From assembly GCA_043228905.1 (NCBI GenBank), contig JBHGNT010000007.1, forward strand, positions 3,596,001 to 3,660,000: a stretch of DNA of 64,000 bases, written 5' to 3'. This document shows positions 11,631 through 23,492 of this stretch, piece by piece (position 1 is the first letter of the stretch; every line of letters starts with the position of its first letter). Under the pieces are notes generated by a model. It saw only the letters and a list, made by a program, of their open reading frames with translations. It did not search any database and was not told the DNA's origin. Position numbers and translations under genes: made by a program. The DNA is from Azolla caroliniana (Eukaryota > Polypodiophyta).

Positions 11631-11943
11631 GGGAAAAGTACCAGGATACCCCTGGAAGTTCATCTATTTACCAAAATGCCCCTGGAAGTTCCAAATTTAC
11701 CAAACTACCCTTATGTCCAAAAAAATACACTTTATAAAGTAAGTACAAAGGACCCAAAGAATCTCTTAAGTAAAGAAATTTGTGTTTTAAGGGTATTCTG
11801 GTAAATAGGGCATGTAGATTTAAGTGTATAATTACTTTATAAAGTGTATTTTTTTGGACATAGGGGTAGTTTGGTAAATTTGGAACTTCTAGGGGCATTC
11901 TGGTAAATAGATGAACTTCCAAGGGTATCCTGGTACTTTTCCC
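11631..11943. mobile_element. Foldback MITE, 313 bp, 9-bp TSD (Mutator-like)
   Basis: The element is nearly one long inverted repeat. The left arm begins GGGAAAAGTACCAGGATACC and the right arm is its reverse complement over roughly 110 bp, with a short spacer. The 9-bp sequence TTAATATAA is present directly on both sides (11622-11630 and 11944-11952). Long terminal inverted repeats with 9-bp duplications are typical of non-autonomous Mutator-like elements. There is no coding capacity. Confidence 0.9.
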
Positions 11944-11962
11944 TTAATATAATTGTGTGCTT

Positions 11963-11966
<4 letters not shown>

Positions 11967-12002
<36 letters not shown>
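11967..12002. repeat. (GA)n microsatellite
   Basis: GA run between the large MITE and the second SINE-like copy. Confidence 0.95.
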
Positions 12003-12004
<2 letters not shown>

Positions 12005-12205
12005 CAGATGGATGTAGCTTAGTTGGTAAGGTTGCCTAATGGAGACCAGGTTGTCATGGGTTTAACCCCTACATTCCACAATGGCATCTAGTGAAATAAG
12101 AGATATATATGGTGTAATAGAGAGGTGAGAAGTTTCGAACCCAAAATGTAATGCTAATAGTGTAAAACTTACCACTAGGGTAAGCTAATTATAATAAAAG
12201 AGATT
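12005..12205 (+). mobile_element. SINE-like element with two opposed tRNA-like modules, copy 2
   Basis: Second copy of the unit at 10311-10532, clearly similar throughout. Box A 'TAGCTTAGTTGG' (12015-12026) is identical to copy 1, and 'GGGTTTAACCCC' (12058-12069) lies in the box B position. On the minus strand 'GGGTTCGAAACT' (12131-12142) is an excellent box B, with 'TAGTGGTAAG' (12168-12177) as box A-like partner. Confidence 0.65.
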
Positions 12206-12266
12206 GGGAAAGACCCTCTAATGTGAATGGGACATTTGTTCCTTTTTATCTTATTTGTATTTTTTA

Positions 12267-12361
12267 GGGAAAAGTACCAGGATACCCCTGGAAGTTCGTC
12301 TATTTACCAGGGGCATTCTGGTAAATAGACGAACTTCCAGGGGTATCCTGGTACTTTTCCC
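12267..12361. mobile_element. Minimal foldback MITE, 95 bp, 9-bp TSD
   Basis: A near-perfect palindrome that shares its ends with the 313-bp MITE at 11631-11943 but lacks that element's middle. It is flanked by perfect 9-bp direct repeats TATTTTTTA (12258-12266 and 12362-12370). It is a shorter member of the same Mutator-like foldback family. Confidence 0.9.
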
Positions 12362-12370
12362 TATTTTTTA

Positions 12371-14485
12371 ACTTAGTAACATTTATTTTAGCTTATTGTT
12401 CTCAAAGACTAGTGTCTAGACATAATATGTAAACTCTTGTTTGGTCTTAGGCCATTTTGGCCGCATAAAATATGTCAATATAATATCTCTCTCCTAATTA
12501 TAAGTTAGCAACTTCCATTGTATTATCAATAACATGTACTTAATTAAGCATGGAATCAAGGAAACTTAAATGAGTTGGTGATTTCTTGTTCCATTTGTTC
12601 TTCTATCGGGCACATGGGAAATCTGGTAGAATCTCTTGTTGTTTAAGTAACGAGTCTTTTCTTTACTATGTGATTATATCAAGTTTATATCATGGCATAA
12701 CTTGGAGCAAGCCACAAAATCTCCATGGAGTCTTGAAAATAAACTATTGAGTAACAACACCCCCTATCTTATGAATACATCACTTGGATCATGCATTCAA
12801 GTTCTACATACAACTATTAACAAACAAATTTGCCTTTTTCCAATCCCAAATTTGTGTAAGCTTCATTCTTGGCCCAAACGTTACGATAATGCAAGCAAAT
12901 ACATCGAATGCAATTAGGATGAACCTTTTCAACATGGTTATCCTCAAGAAGACAAGTGGGCAAATCTACACATAAACTATTAGATGGAAGGATATTGTGC
13001 GAGGATAAGTTATGACTAGAATCATAACGGTCAGTTATGGCTATGACAACTTCTCATTGGCAGAAACTTGACTCTATTGCCACCATTGAGTGTGGCCCAT
13101 TTTGGTATTGGTGGTCAAACACAACATAAATATATTAGCATCTGAATTGAGTCCCTTCTTGTTCAAGCACCCACATCTGACAATTTACCCTTTATATGAT
13201 AAAGAATTCATACCATGTGTACATCTTGCATGATCGTGCATGGTATACGTCTGATTTTTCATTTATCAATGTAATGTTGAAATGTGTTGCAAATACACAA
13301 GTCTTTATTGGACTAGTAGGTTAAGAATGAGTTCCCAAATCTCCTTTAGAAGGTTAAAAATACATGTTTAGGAATTCATTACAATGGAGTTGAGAAAGTT
13401 TGTAAATCAAAATTGAAGAGTAAACTTATAAAGAAAGACGCTTTTGTAAATCAAACCTTTACACAAGTCTTCATAACATTAAAAGGTTATAAACAAGTTT
13501 TCCTAAGCCTTCATTGCATTAGAGGATGGGTGTGGATAGACTCTCTTGTTAGGCCATTAATCTCTCAAGAAATGTGCAATGCCATAATATGAGGATTGTA
13601 ACATAGAATGATAGTGATTGTATTTGATAGTTTGAGAAAGGTATTTTGAATTTATCATATGATTTACCAATGCCTAGGCATCAAAGTTTTGATATTTCAT
13701 CATCTTTTTTATGCTAGTTAAATATTCAATGTTCATGACTAGCCCTCTCATTCATTGCCCTCGATTAAACACAGGAAAAGTTTGAATACTAGCATGGTCC
13801 TCTCAAAGAGCTCTTTTAAAGTTGAGACCCACCAATGGATGCACACAACAATATGAGTTGAGTTATGTCAGAGCGGGAGTTACTTTTCTTAAAATGCTTA
13901 GTATTTTGTCTGCACAATAATGTTGGTCCTAGGACATAGTTTTGACCTAAGAACTTGGTCCAGCATTTGACAGAGATGTTCAAAGAATTTGGAAAGCTGT
14001 CTCCAGGGAGCAATGAATCCTTAAACTCACAAAAACTTTGAAATTGACAGTTCAGAACATTAATATGCTCTAAAACAAGTCAAATAGTCCTACATGAATC
14101 TTACAATTTTGTTGCATTTTCTAATAATTCCCTGTTCGTTTTTCATGCATGAAAAGCTAACTTGGCTGATACGTGAAGAAATGTTTTCGCAATCACCACT
14201 TCAGAATTTACTTGATGAGAGACGTATATTCTATATCGCAATAAGTAAAAACAAGAGGAAAAGTCCAATCTTAGGCTATATTATGTAACAGATTATAGCA
14301 AATACATAATAACAAGTTACACCATTTTCAAGCATGCTATTTAGGAATGATCAAAATGTCCCCAATATAGCAATGATCAAAATCATGTGGTGACTGAGTC
14401 GTCCTCCATGCACAGGATACTCGAGAAACTTATGATATTTTGAGAAAAACAAAGATTTTAAACCTCATGTGGTGACTTTAAACCT
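12371..14485. other. Intergenic region 3' of the cysteine synthase gene, no gene seen
   Basis: AT-rich DNA without recognisable exons. The part next to 14486 should include the 3' UTR of the cysteine synthase gene. Confidence 0.6.
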
Positions 14486-17400
14486 CTAAGCTTCTGGTTG
14501 TAATTTTTCTGCTTCTTCACGGACAGATTGGAACAAAACTGTAGACAGATATCGCTCACCAAAACTGGGAAAAATAACCTGTCCATGAAAAATAAAATTT
14601 ATAAGAGAAGCTCATCCTATTTAGGAATAATCGATTATCCAGTCCACTTAACAGGCTGAGTGGCCAAATCACTCTCTTGACACAAACACCATACATCATC
14701 TATACATATATGAGTTTACTACTTACTACAATGAGCTTTCCAGCATTCTCTGGTCGTTTTGCAACACGAGTGGCAGCCACTGTAGCTGCTCCAGAGGAAA
14801 TGCCAACCTACATAAATGCAACAAAAAGATTTCTTAAATATAGTCATATCTTACGATTTGTAATGAAACAAAGGCTTTTTTATGTTTACCAACAAGCCTT
14901 CTTTAAGTGCAAGTTGTTTTGCCATTTCAATAGCTTCATTGCTAGAAACCTACAGAAAAAGTGAGGAAAATTCTTAGAAAGTTATCAGAATCAGATAGGT
15001 AGACATACAGAAACATGCATATTTTCATTTGAAACTGATAGACCAATGTTTCACCTGAATTAACCTTTCTAGAAATAAATCTCGTTTTCTCTTTTAAACT
15101 CACCTGTAAGACCTCATCAAGAATATCTACATCCAAAATGCCTGGAATAAAGCCTGCACCAATTCCCTGAATCTTATGCGCTCCTTCAATTTCATCAAAC
15201 AGTATTTGTCAGCAGAAGACAAGCATATGGAATAGATAATCCAAATTCATTTCTGCAATGGTTCTTCCACCTGGTTTTCCACCAGATAGAACGCTGCTCT
15301 CTGCTGGTTCCACGCCGATGATCTTTTTATTAACATAAGAAAAGGTCAATGGGCATATATATACTTGTGAAATTTGTGATATACTAATCCATAAACACTA
15401 TTATAACATTCACTATATACTCACTTTAATACTAGGTTTCTGACCCTTGAGGAAGCGGCCTGCCCCAGTTACTGTGCCACCTGTGCCTATACCAGAGATT
15501 AAGATATCAATTTTCCCAGCAGTGTCTTCCCATATCTCTGGCCCAGTTGTCTCAAAATGCACCTGGAGAATGTTTTCAAAATAATAAGGAATCTTGACAC
15601 AAGCTTTTCAAAACAAAAAGAAGCACATCATAACAAGTGGTAAACTTTAAATTCCCAAAACCGCCTTGGTCTACTCCCAAACGAGGATGAGAAAAAGTTG
15701 AGAAAAAAGCTATAATTGCTCCAATTGCTAATAGTATTGTTCCACCGTTTAGATGTGATTGGGGAATATAGAAAACAATCAAGAATATTTTGACGCTTTT
15801 CACACATCATAATAATAACCTTTGGATTTGCTGGATTTTCAAATTGCTGAAGCATGTATGCATTAGGCGTTTTGTTTAAAATCTCTTCTGCCTTCTGAAC
15901 AGCACCCTTCATGCCTCTTGCAGGGTCAGTAAGTACTAATTCTGCACCAAAAGCTTTGAGAAGCACTCTTCGCTCTAGACTCATTGATGCGGGCATTGTG
16001 AGGATCAACTTATAGCCTCTAGAAGCAGCGATGAAGGCCAAACCTATGCCCGTATTACCACTGGTAGGCTCAACTAAAATGCTCTGCAAAGATAAATAAC
16101 AAATGTTGTTTGGAACAATAAGTCAAGGTTATCCCTCCCATTATTTTCCATAACCTTCCCTTTCATCTTTACTGAGTAATACCTACTAACCTTTCCAGGG
16201 GTAATCAGTCCCTTTGATTCTGCATCATCAATCATACTTTTCCCAATCCTGCAAGCCAAGAGTAAGAATTAAAAGAGAACAATTGCAATACAAGCAAATA
16301 CTGTGGTTCAATTAGGACCTGTCTTTCACACTAGAGCAGGGTTCCATAGACTCAAGCTTAGCTGCGATAAAGCCACCACATCCTTCTGTCACTTTGTTCA
16401 GGTAGACCATAGGAGTCTTACCTATTAACTGCACACAGAACCCAGATAGTCCAATAATGCTCTTGAGATACAGTGAAGGTAAATTTAAAAGATCTGCATT
16501 AAAATTTAATAATGCACACGTAGAAATGGGGAGCAGAAATTAATTCATATCCAAATTTCATTAGCATAACATTCATTCAAATATGTAATTTATTTAATCA
16601 CAATTCAACAAAAGATTTTACAAAAATATGATTTGTTATAGCAGTCATATTTCTGTAGAGTCTCTACCTTACAAGGTCCTCAATACACAAGGTCTACATG
16701 TGATGGAGCACTCTTACAGATATGTATTTACATTCAAATGAACATTCTCTTGACCTTATTTTTGTGTGCATGTTTCAGGAAGGTTAGCTTTGCAAGATTT
16801 GGATTGCACCGTTGAGAGTGCAGCCAATGGATCTTTCTCAATCAATACGTCAAAAACACATATAAAATTTTAAATTCCCGACCGTGGAACTTGTGGCCTT
16901 CAATTGTCGCCTAAGACAACTGCATATTGCCTGTTCAAATTTTGCCTGCTTTCAAATCTCATACAGAATATTTGTGTCTTAAAATGTAATTCCTGCTGTC
17001 CATGGATTTGGAGGCACATAACTATCAATATTGTCAAAATGACACCGTTGAGAGTGCAGCCAATGGATCTTTCTCATGAAGATCAGCAATATAAAATGTT
17101 GATTTGCATGCCCTCCACTTAAGAAAACTTCTAATAAGAGAAACATGGGGCGAGTTGTGCTGATGGCTAATTCATTTCGCATATAAGTCTAGCACAGCTG
17201 ACAAAATAAACCATAATCTAAATGGAAATTGCAGATTTGGATAGCTTGCGAATACGAAAGTAAGGAGCACATCAAGAAAAGCAATTTTAAATAGCGAATC
17301 CATTAATTTTCGCAATGAGAGCAATGTTATTTCAGAAACATCTATGAGCGTGAAATCAATCTATCCTTGCAACAAGAGAGAGATAGAGAGACGATGGTTA

Positions 17401-18084
17401 GACTTGAATTACCTAAGGAAAACCTTCGAATGCAATTAATCTACTTTTTTTTAAAACAAAATCATTTCCAAAGCACCTTTCAGACTGCAAGAAATCTATC
17501 TTTTGAGCATTATATTTCTTCAAAGTGCCATTGTAAGTTCAATCATCTGATCATTTCAGAAAATTATTGCTTTGGAAAAACATTTGAGAGTGAATTCAAT
17601 GGATACTTTGAGACTAAAATACTTTGGAAACGCCTTTGATAGTAGGATCGATAAAAATTTTGAGAAAACATACCTCGAGAAAATGCCTAAATGATACTTT
17701 AAGAACAATAGCATTTCAAATGGAAATCGATCAATTTTATTTCCTACCAACCTTAGTTGCCAAGGAACTTTACGAGTAGTACTGAAATCAAAGAACAAAA
17801 TTGACTTCAGAAACAGGACGAAGGAATGGAACCTGAGTGACATCTTCAGCAATGTTGACGGTTTCCAGGGCGGTTTCGGATCCAGAAACGTCCAAAGAAA
17901 CGGCACATCGAATGGAGGAAGACGGGGATCGATCTGATCGAGACAGAAGAAGAGGACGAGAGAGCTCATGAGAGCTTGAGAAACTCGCAGAACGGGGGCA
18001 TAAAAGCGAAGAAGAAGAAGAAGAAGAAGTTGAAGTTGAAGAAAGATAAGGAAGCTTGAAGAAGCAAGAAGAAACGGCAGCCAT
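14486..18084 (-). CDS. Cysteine synthase (O-acetylserine (thiol) lyase), chloroplast-type, 10 exons, 395 aa
   Basis: A PLP enzyme that makes cysteine and acetate from O-acetylserine and sulfide. Exons read from the sequence (minus strand): 17833-18084, 16319-16428, 16191-16248, 15820-16083, 15425-15562, 15271-15322, 15104-15183, 14890-14949, 14727-14807, 14486-14578. All introns are GT-AG, the phases agree, and the sum is 1188 nt. Residues 1 to about 75 are Ser/Arg-rich and Asp/Glu-poor, like a plastid transit peptide. The core starts with '[11 protein letters not shown]'. The Schiff-base lysine is K119 in 'PCSSVKDR'; the substrate loop 'PTSGNTG' is at 146-152, the phosphate-binding 'GTGGT' near 254-258, and '[12 protein letters not shown]' and 'GISSGAA' follow. 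Length and order match plant OAS-TL. The start ATG at 18084 precedes the transit peptide. Intron 1 is 1.4 kb; one intron is only 88 bp. Confidence 0.96.
15183..15271 (-). other. Very short intron in the cysteine synthase gene
   Basis: Between exon 6 (ending 15271) and exon 7 (starting 15183) lies an 87-nt GT-AG intron (15184-15270). It contains an in-frame stop, so it must be removed. Splicing joins 'GGKPG' to 'AHKIQGIG' exactly as in the enzyme family. Confidence 0.9.
16429..17832 (-). other. Intron 1 of the cysteine synthase gene with an internal duplication
   Basis: This large first intron lies between the transit peptide exon and the catalytic exons. A stretch of about 35 bp beginning 'CACCGTTGAGAGTGCAGCC' occurs at 16807-16841 and again at 17042-17076. 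No other feature was recognised. Confidence 0.75.
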
Positions 18085-18994
18085 TACTTCTGAGACGCAG
18101 CTCCTATCCGTCTGTCTCCTTCCTTCTCTTCCTCTCAAACTTTACCCTAACCTGCGCAATTCTACTACGTACAGACAAATCGCGATGGTCTTCTTTCCCT
18201 TTTCTCTTCCCTTTCTTCTTTCATCTCCTCTTTCTTTCCTTATAGCGGCTCTGAAATTGGCCACATACATAGTTCTGCTTATATTTATCCGAATTTACAA
18301 AACTATGCTTCTCTTATGTGTATAGTATATACACCGGTACACTCTCTCTCTTTGCATGTTTTAGTCCTAATTAAGATTAAGCCCTAATTAGCATATCGTA
18401 AGAATGAACATTAGCAGGACATTCTTCTAATCACTCCGATTATTTCTGTGATTTCTCTGTGTGTGTGTGTGTGTGTGTGCATGTTTTGGTCCTAATTAAG
18501 AGAATGCCCTGATTGACACATCAGAAGCATGAAGATTAGCGAGACTCGCTTCTAATCACTCCAATTAGATGCAGACCTCTTGATCGCCTGAATTAAGAGG
18601 TGCTAGAATTCCTAATGCGAGTCTCCATCTTGTGATTAAGAGATTCCTTGTTTATATTTATGAGGCATCTGGAAGTTTCCCAAATTTCTTGTGATTTGCC
18701 ATTTTTTTCTTCCTATGTCTTGTGTTGAGGATTTCCAAGGAATGAATGTCAACATTGATCCAAGCCACTAGTTTACCGTATACACAATGAGTAATCCAAC
18801 CAAAGTTGACAACCATCCAACTTCCTTTGCTAGCAAACGAAAACTTTTATAGCGGTCCCATGTAAAGGAATTAAATAACCATTGGTCCTCCACATCATTA
18901 TTCGCTATAGCTATCGATAGGATAATAGACATTAGTGATGGGTATCTTTTCCTTTCCGGGTAGGGCATACCTGAAGGAGGAAAAGCTCGTGAAA

Positions 18995-19035
<41 letters not shown>

Positions 19036-19519
19036 TTGAACCTAGTCTATAAACTTAGACATTCCAAATTTGAGCAAAAAACCCAAAAAGCGTCAAAATT
19101 GGAGTAATCACATGCAAACGTGGAGAATTTACTTTGAAATGGATAAAAAAAGAGCAATTTGCCCACAAATTTGAGGGTGCAAGTCCATGTTTTAATATTG
19201 TGGTGTGCATGTGTTCTTTGTGATAAAAAAGATCAATCGCTCTTGTGGACTGAGGACCACCTGGACTTGGTTGAGGTGGGGGACAGGAGGGCTATCGTGT
19301 CAAAGGGGGATCGGGGAAACTCGTGGGACAAGAAGTTAGTGGGCAACCTAAGGTGAGGGGGAAGAGGTGGATGCTTGGACGTGGGGGGACTGGTACCCCG
19401 CTTCTCCACCAATATGTGAAATGCACATAAGAGATCAAAACCAACCTAGTTAGCTTCTTACATACTCAATTTATAGTTCATACAAAGGTACCCATTTGGG
19501 TTGACTTAGCTAAAAAGGG
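18085..19519. other. Region upstream of cysteine synthase, with microsatellites
   Basis: The first 200-300 bp should hold the cysteine synthase promoter and leader; a TATA-like 'GTATATAC' (minus strand) lies near 18325-18335. A diverged tandem duplication of about 125 bp is visible ('CATGTTTTAGTCCTAATTAA' near 18355 and a similar phrase near 18480). (GT)n lies at about 18459-18478 and (CA)n at about 18998-19031. No gene is seen to 19519. Confidence 0.6.
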
Positions 19520-19818
19520 TGTTGAGAATCAAGCTCAACTTGGTCTAGTGTGTGAACTCACCTTGAGAGTGAATAGACACTCCAACGATCAAGAGTCGCC
19601 ATTAAGTCACCTCTTTGTATTCTAGCATTTAGTATGAGTCATAGAATCATATTCTATGACACATAACTTATGAGCTTTCACATTCCCCATGCTCCATGAG
19701 CCTTGTAGTTAATGAAGAGAGCGGGTGACTACATAAAGCACCCTCCTCCCACCTTGTATAGTGTTGAGTCTTTCTCCTTTGTCAATATACTTTTACCTTG
19801 CGTATTCTTTGTGTTTAA

Positions 19819-19856
<38 letters not shown>

Positions 19857-19914
19857 CACACACATAACGCACATCTCTTCCGCTTCACAAGAATCCATGT
19901 CTTGATTCTTTACA
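19520..19914 (+). repeat. 5' LTR of copia element C
   Basis: It begins TGTTGAGAATC and ends CTTTACA, directly followed by a primer binding site. It contains a (TC)n/(AC)n stretch near 19822-19865. The same LTR family, in reverse orientation, forms the LTR of element B at 32326-32717. Confidence 0.9.
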
Positions 19915-19926
19915 TGGTATAAGAGC
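19915..19926 (+). promoter_or_regulatory. Primer binding site of element C
   Basis: TGGTATAAGAGC differs by one base from the usual plant initiator-tRNA-Met complement TGGTATCAGAGC and follows the LTR without a gap. Confidence 0.85.
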
Positions 19927-20076
19927 GATTTGGTAGCTCGATCTAGCCCATTCACCTCATTGTGATCGTGTGTTGTGCTCCACGCCGATGACCAAGAACC
20001 GGCTCATCGCTATCGTAGCTTCGCTACATAGCACGCATTCGAAGAGAGAAGAAGGAGAAGAAGAAGAATCGACACA

Positions 20077-22870
20077 ATGAATACTCAAATGGGGAGCGCT
20101 CTCCCTACCGAGAAGTTGGATCGAAACAACTTTGCATCTTGGGAGTACAAGATGCACCAATACCTTGTCGGACAAGGCTATTGAGCTACATCAAAGGAGC
20201 GCATGAAGATCGACCCGCCGAAGCGGTGTCGTGAAGAAAACCGTCCAGAGGTGGAATTGGGGCACCAAGGCGTGGAACCGGCTCTTCACGCACGTGCGCG
20301 CCAAGTTGTACATAGAGGCGAATTAGGTACCTAGGGGGGGGGGCGTCGAAGCGGTTAGAGACGGTAGGTAGAAATTTAATGCGGAACGGCTCCTTCTGGA
20401 CCTATAAAAGGAGGAGGACGAGGAAGAAGAAAGGATCGCGCGCAGAGAGGACGAAGTGCTGTCGGCGGATTTTGGACGCTTCCCTCTCTGTTCTCCCTCC
20501 CCTTTTGTTCCATAGGTTTTCCTGTGCAGGGTTTCGAGGAGGCTCGCGCTGTTTCGAGGAACGCCCGAGAGCTTCCGGCAGCACCTCCGACCTGCTCCCT
20601 TTTGTGCTTCGCAGCGAACAGGCACCGACATCTGTTCGCCGGCCTGTTCGAGTGTAACCGTCCCGTGCCCCATCGCGGGTTGTAGCCTCTTGATCGGATA
20701 TTTGCTCATATATATATTTACATATTCATTTGATCGCGTCTACCTGTGTCGGCGTCTATTCGCGTTCTCTGTGTTGAAGGGCCGTGTCCCTGCGTATCCC
20801 CGGTCCTGCGTAACCGGTCCTCTTCTCTTTCTCCACCCTCGCTTGCTCTTCGGTTCAAGACCCCCGCGGTCCCGTCTCGTTTCTATACGCACTTGCGAAA
20901 TAACGCGACAGCGGCTCCTGGATACGCGACATGGGAGCAAGCCGCAAGCCGCAAGCCGCGTGATGTATTGTTTGGCGACATGTGTTCACGACCACATGCT
21001 CGGTTACATTCGCGAAGCCAAGACGCCGAAGGAAGCGTGGGAAAATCTACGAAAGATTTTCGCCGCCAACACAACCGCGAGGAAGCTTCAACTCTGCCAA
21101 GAGTTGAACAACATTCAACAAAGGGACATGTCCATCACGACATACACCTTGAAGATCAAGGAGCTTTGCGATTCGCTTGGCTCAATAAGCGTAAATATCG
21201 ATGATGATGAGATGGTTCAAATATGCCTCGGCGGCCTCGCACCACGGTTCGGCGCGATGCGAACCGCCGTTCTAGCACGGGAGAAATCTCCCTCTTTTTT
21301 CGAGCTCCAATCAATGCTATTGGTCGAAGAAAACCACGTGCGTACAATGAGCAATGAGTCAGAAGGCCACATGCTCTACACGCAATCAAACGGAGGAAGA
21401 GGACGCGGACGAGCGAGAGGCCGATTCGGCCAAGGACAAGGCGGACGAGGTCCGACCTACGACAACATCTCCAAATTTCGGTCGCAAAAAGGAAGCCAAC
21501 GAGGAACCTTCGCAAGAAGGGGGAGCTTCCACTCCGGCCCGAGCCGTCAAAACGCAACCGAATGCGGATATTGCAGAAAGCTCGGCCACCACGAAGAAGA
21601 GTGCCGAAAGAAGATGCGTGAATCGGCTTCCACAAGCCGACAACTCACAAATTACATGCACAATTCCAACTACGAAGATCGTGGCAGAATGTATGCACAC
21701 AACTTCGACCGTGGCGGAACGTACAGGCACAACTCCGACTATGAAGATTGTAGCGGAATGTATGCACACAACTTCGACCGTAGCGGAATGTTCATGATGA
21801 ACCATAGAGCAAACTCTATGTCGGCCGCTACCTCAACTAGTGCCTCCGGTCTGGAAGACGTATGGTTCGTTGATTTCGGTGCCTCGAACCATATGACATC
21901 GCATCAAGAATGGTTCCGAGAACTTCGAGAGCCGGACCGACCCGGCTATGTCGAAACTGGAGACGACACTACGCACCCGATTCGGCACATCGGCAATGTT
22001 TTGTTCGGAAAAGAAGGTAAGCAAAATTACATTAAAAATGTCTTGCATGTACCGACCATTACGAAGAGTTTGGTCTCCGTCGGTCAAATTGTAGAGCAAG
22101 GGATACAAGTTTGATTTAATCAAGGCGGTTGCTTCATCGAAAAAGAGGGCCGACTCATCGCACGAGGACGAAGAGAGGGCCGAATGTTCATTCTCGATTC
22201 ACGCGAGATGAAATCCGCCATGTTCGCGAAAAACACGAAAGCCGACTCCGACATAGAGCTATGGCACAAGCGAATCGGCCACATCAACCTCAACAAACTC
22301 AAAGCAATGAAATCGAAAGGAGTCGTCATCGGACTCCCGACATTCAAAGAGAAGGAGATTGAAGGTGTATGCGAAGCGTGCCAATTTGGCAAGCAACACC
22401 GACACCCATTCCCGAAAGAGTGGAATGTGAGCAAAGGTCTACTCGATGTAGTCCATTCCGACGTATGGGGACCGGCGCAAACGGCTACATTCGGCGGATG
22501 CTGATATTACGTGCTTTTCATCGACGACTTCTCTAGGCACACTTGGATCTACCCGATGCGGCAAAAGAGCGAAGTGTTCGGACACTTCCAAAATTTCAAG
22601 AATGAAGTCGAGAAAGCCACGGGCCGACATGTACGTTGTCTTCGATTGGATGGCGGCAAGGAGTACTTCTCAGACAACTTCACGGCGTATCTCCGAAAGG
22701 AAGGAATTCGGCGAGAATTGACTTGCCGACACACTTCGCAACAAAACGGGGTAGTCAAGCGCAAAAATCAGCACATCCTCGAAGTAGCGCAGGCCATGAT
22801 GAACGAGAAGCATATGCCCAAGTCATATTGGGCCGAAGCTGCAAATACGGCCGTCTACCTAATGAACCGG
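20077..22870 (+). pseudogene. gag-protease-integrase of copia element C (broken)
   Basis: The gag starts at ATG 20077 and is interrupted at 20227-20910 by a gypsy solo LTR, then continues through about 22870. Visible in order: UBN2-type gag; a CCHC zinc knuckle (CGYCRKLGHHEEEC); Asp/Asn/Tyr-rich repeats of about 22 residues; the protease site, here 'VDFGASNHM' with Phe where Ser/Thr is required; GAG-pre-integrase (ELWHKRIGHIN); and the integrase HHCC and catalytic core (VHSDVWGP, DGGKEYF, QQNGVVKRKN). In-frame stops occur near 20191, at 22112 and at 22501. After 'LMNRC' (about 22870) a gypsy LTR begins, and RT/RNase H are missing. It is non-functional. Confidence 0.88.
20227..20910 (+). repeat. 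Gypsy solo LTR inside copia C gag, GCGG target duplication
   Basis: It begins TGTCGTGAAGA and ends CGCGACA. GCGG is directly repeated at 20223-20226 and 20911-20914. Its sequence is similar over most of its length to the LTR at 22871-23448. Removing it rejoins the copia gag. It has no internal region, so it is a solo LTR left by recombination. Confidence 0.88.
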
Positions 22871-23448
22871 TGTCGTGAAGAAAACCGTCCCTTGGCGAGT
22901 ACGAAGGTATATCCGGGGGTAGTTAGATTCGGTAGGTAGGAAGTAAAGGAGGGAGACGGCTCCCTTCTTAATGCTATAAAGGAGAGGGAGACGCAGGGAG
23001 AAAGGGGCGCGCATTTAGGAGGACGAAGTGCTGTCGGACCGGAACCGAACGCTTCTCCTCTGTCTGTTCTCTGTTGTTCTTCTCTGCAGGTTTCGGGAGG
23101 CTCGCGCTGCTTCGAGGAATGCCCGTGTGCTTCCGGCAGCACCTCCATCCTATCCCCATTTCGTGCGCAGACGAACATGCATCAGCATCTGTTCGCCGGC
23201 CTGTTCGGTTGTAGCCGCTCGCGTGTTTTGATGTGTACTTGTTATTCGTTAATTTACAAACACTTGTGTCTCCCTGTCTCTGTGTCCATTCGCGTCCTCT
23301 GTGTTGACGGGCCACGCCCCTGTGTTTCTTTGCTCATACGTGACCGGGCGTCTCTCTCCTTCTCTTTCCCCTTCTATCACCTGCTCTTCGGTTCAAGACC
23401 CCGGTGGTCCCGCCTCGTTTTCCCATGCACGCGCGTAGTAACGCGACA
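22871..23448 (+). repeat. 5' LTR of gypsy element D
   Basis: It begins TGTCGTGAAGA and ends ACGCGACA and is related to the solo LTR at 20227-20910. It is followed by a primer binding site and a gag frame. It is inserted right after the copia C integrase segment. Confidence 0.88.
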
Positions 23449-23452
23449 TCTT

Positions 23453-23469
23453 TGGTGAACCCGACGTGA
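23453..23469 (+). promoter_or_regulatory. Primer binding site of gypsy D
   Basis: TGGTGAACCCGACGTGA lies four bases after the LTR. The same sequence stands next to the 5' LTR of gypsy E (60831-60847, minus strand). It does not match the initiator-tRNA-Met complement; I cannot name the tRNA. Confidence 0.8.
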
Positions 23470-23492
23470 AGCAGGCGGCAGAGGAGTAGAAG

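Noticed and set aside
12702-14288. Several 60-70 codon frames 3' of cysteine synthase
   Set aside because: Short, no domains, no splice structure linking them.
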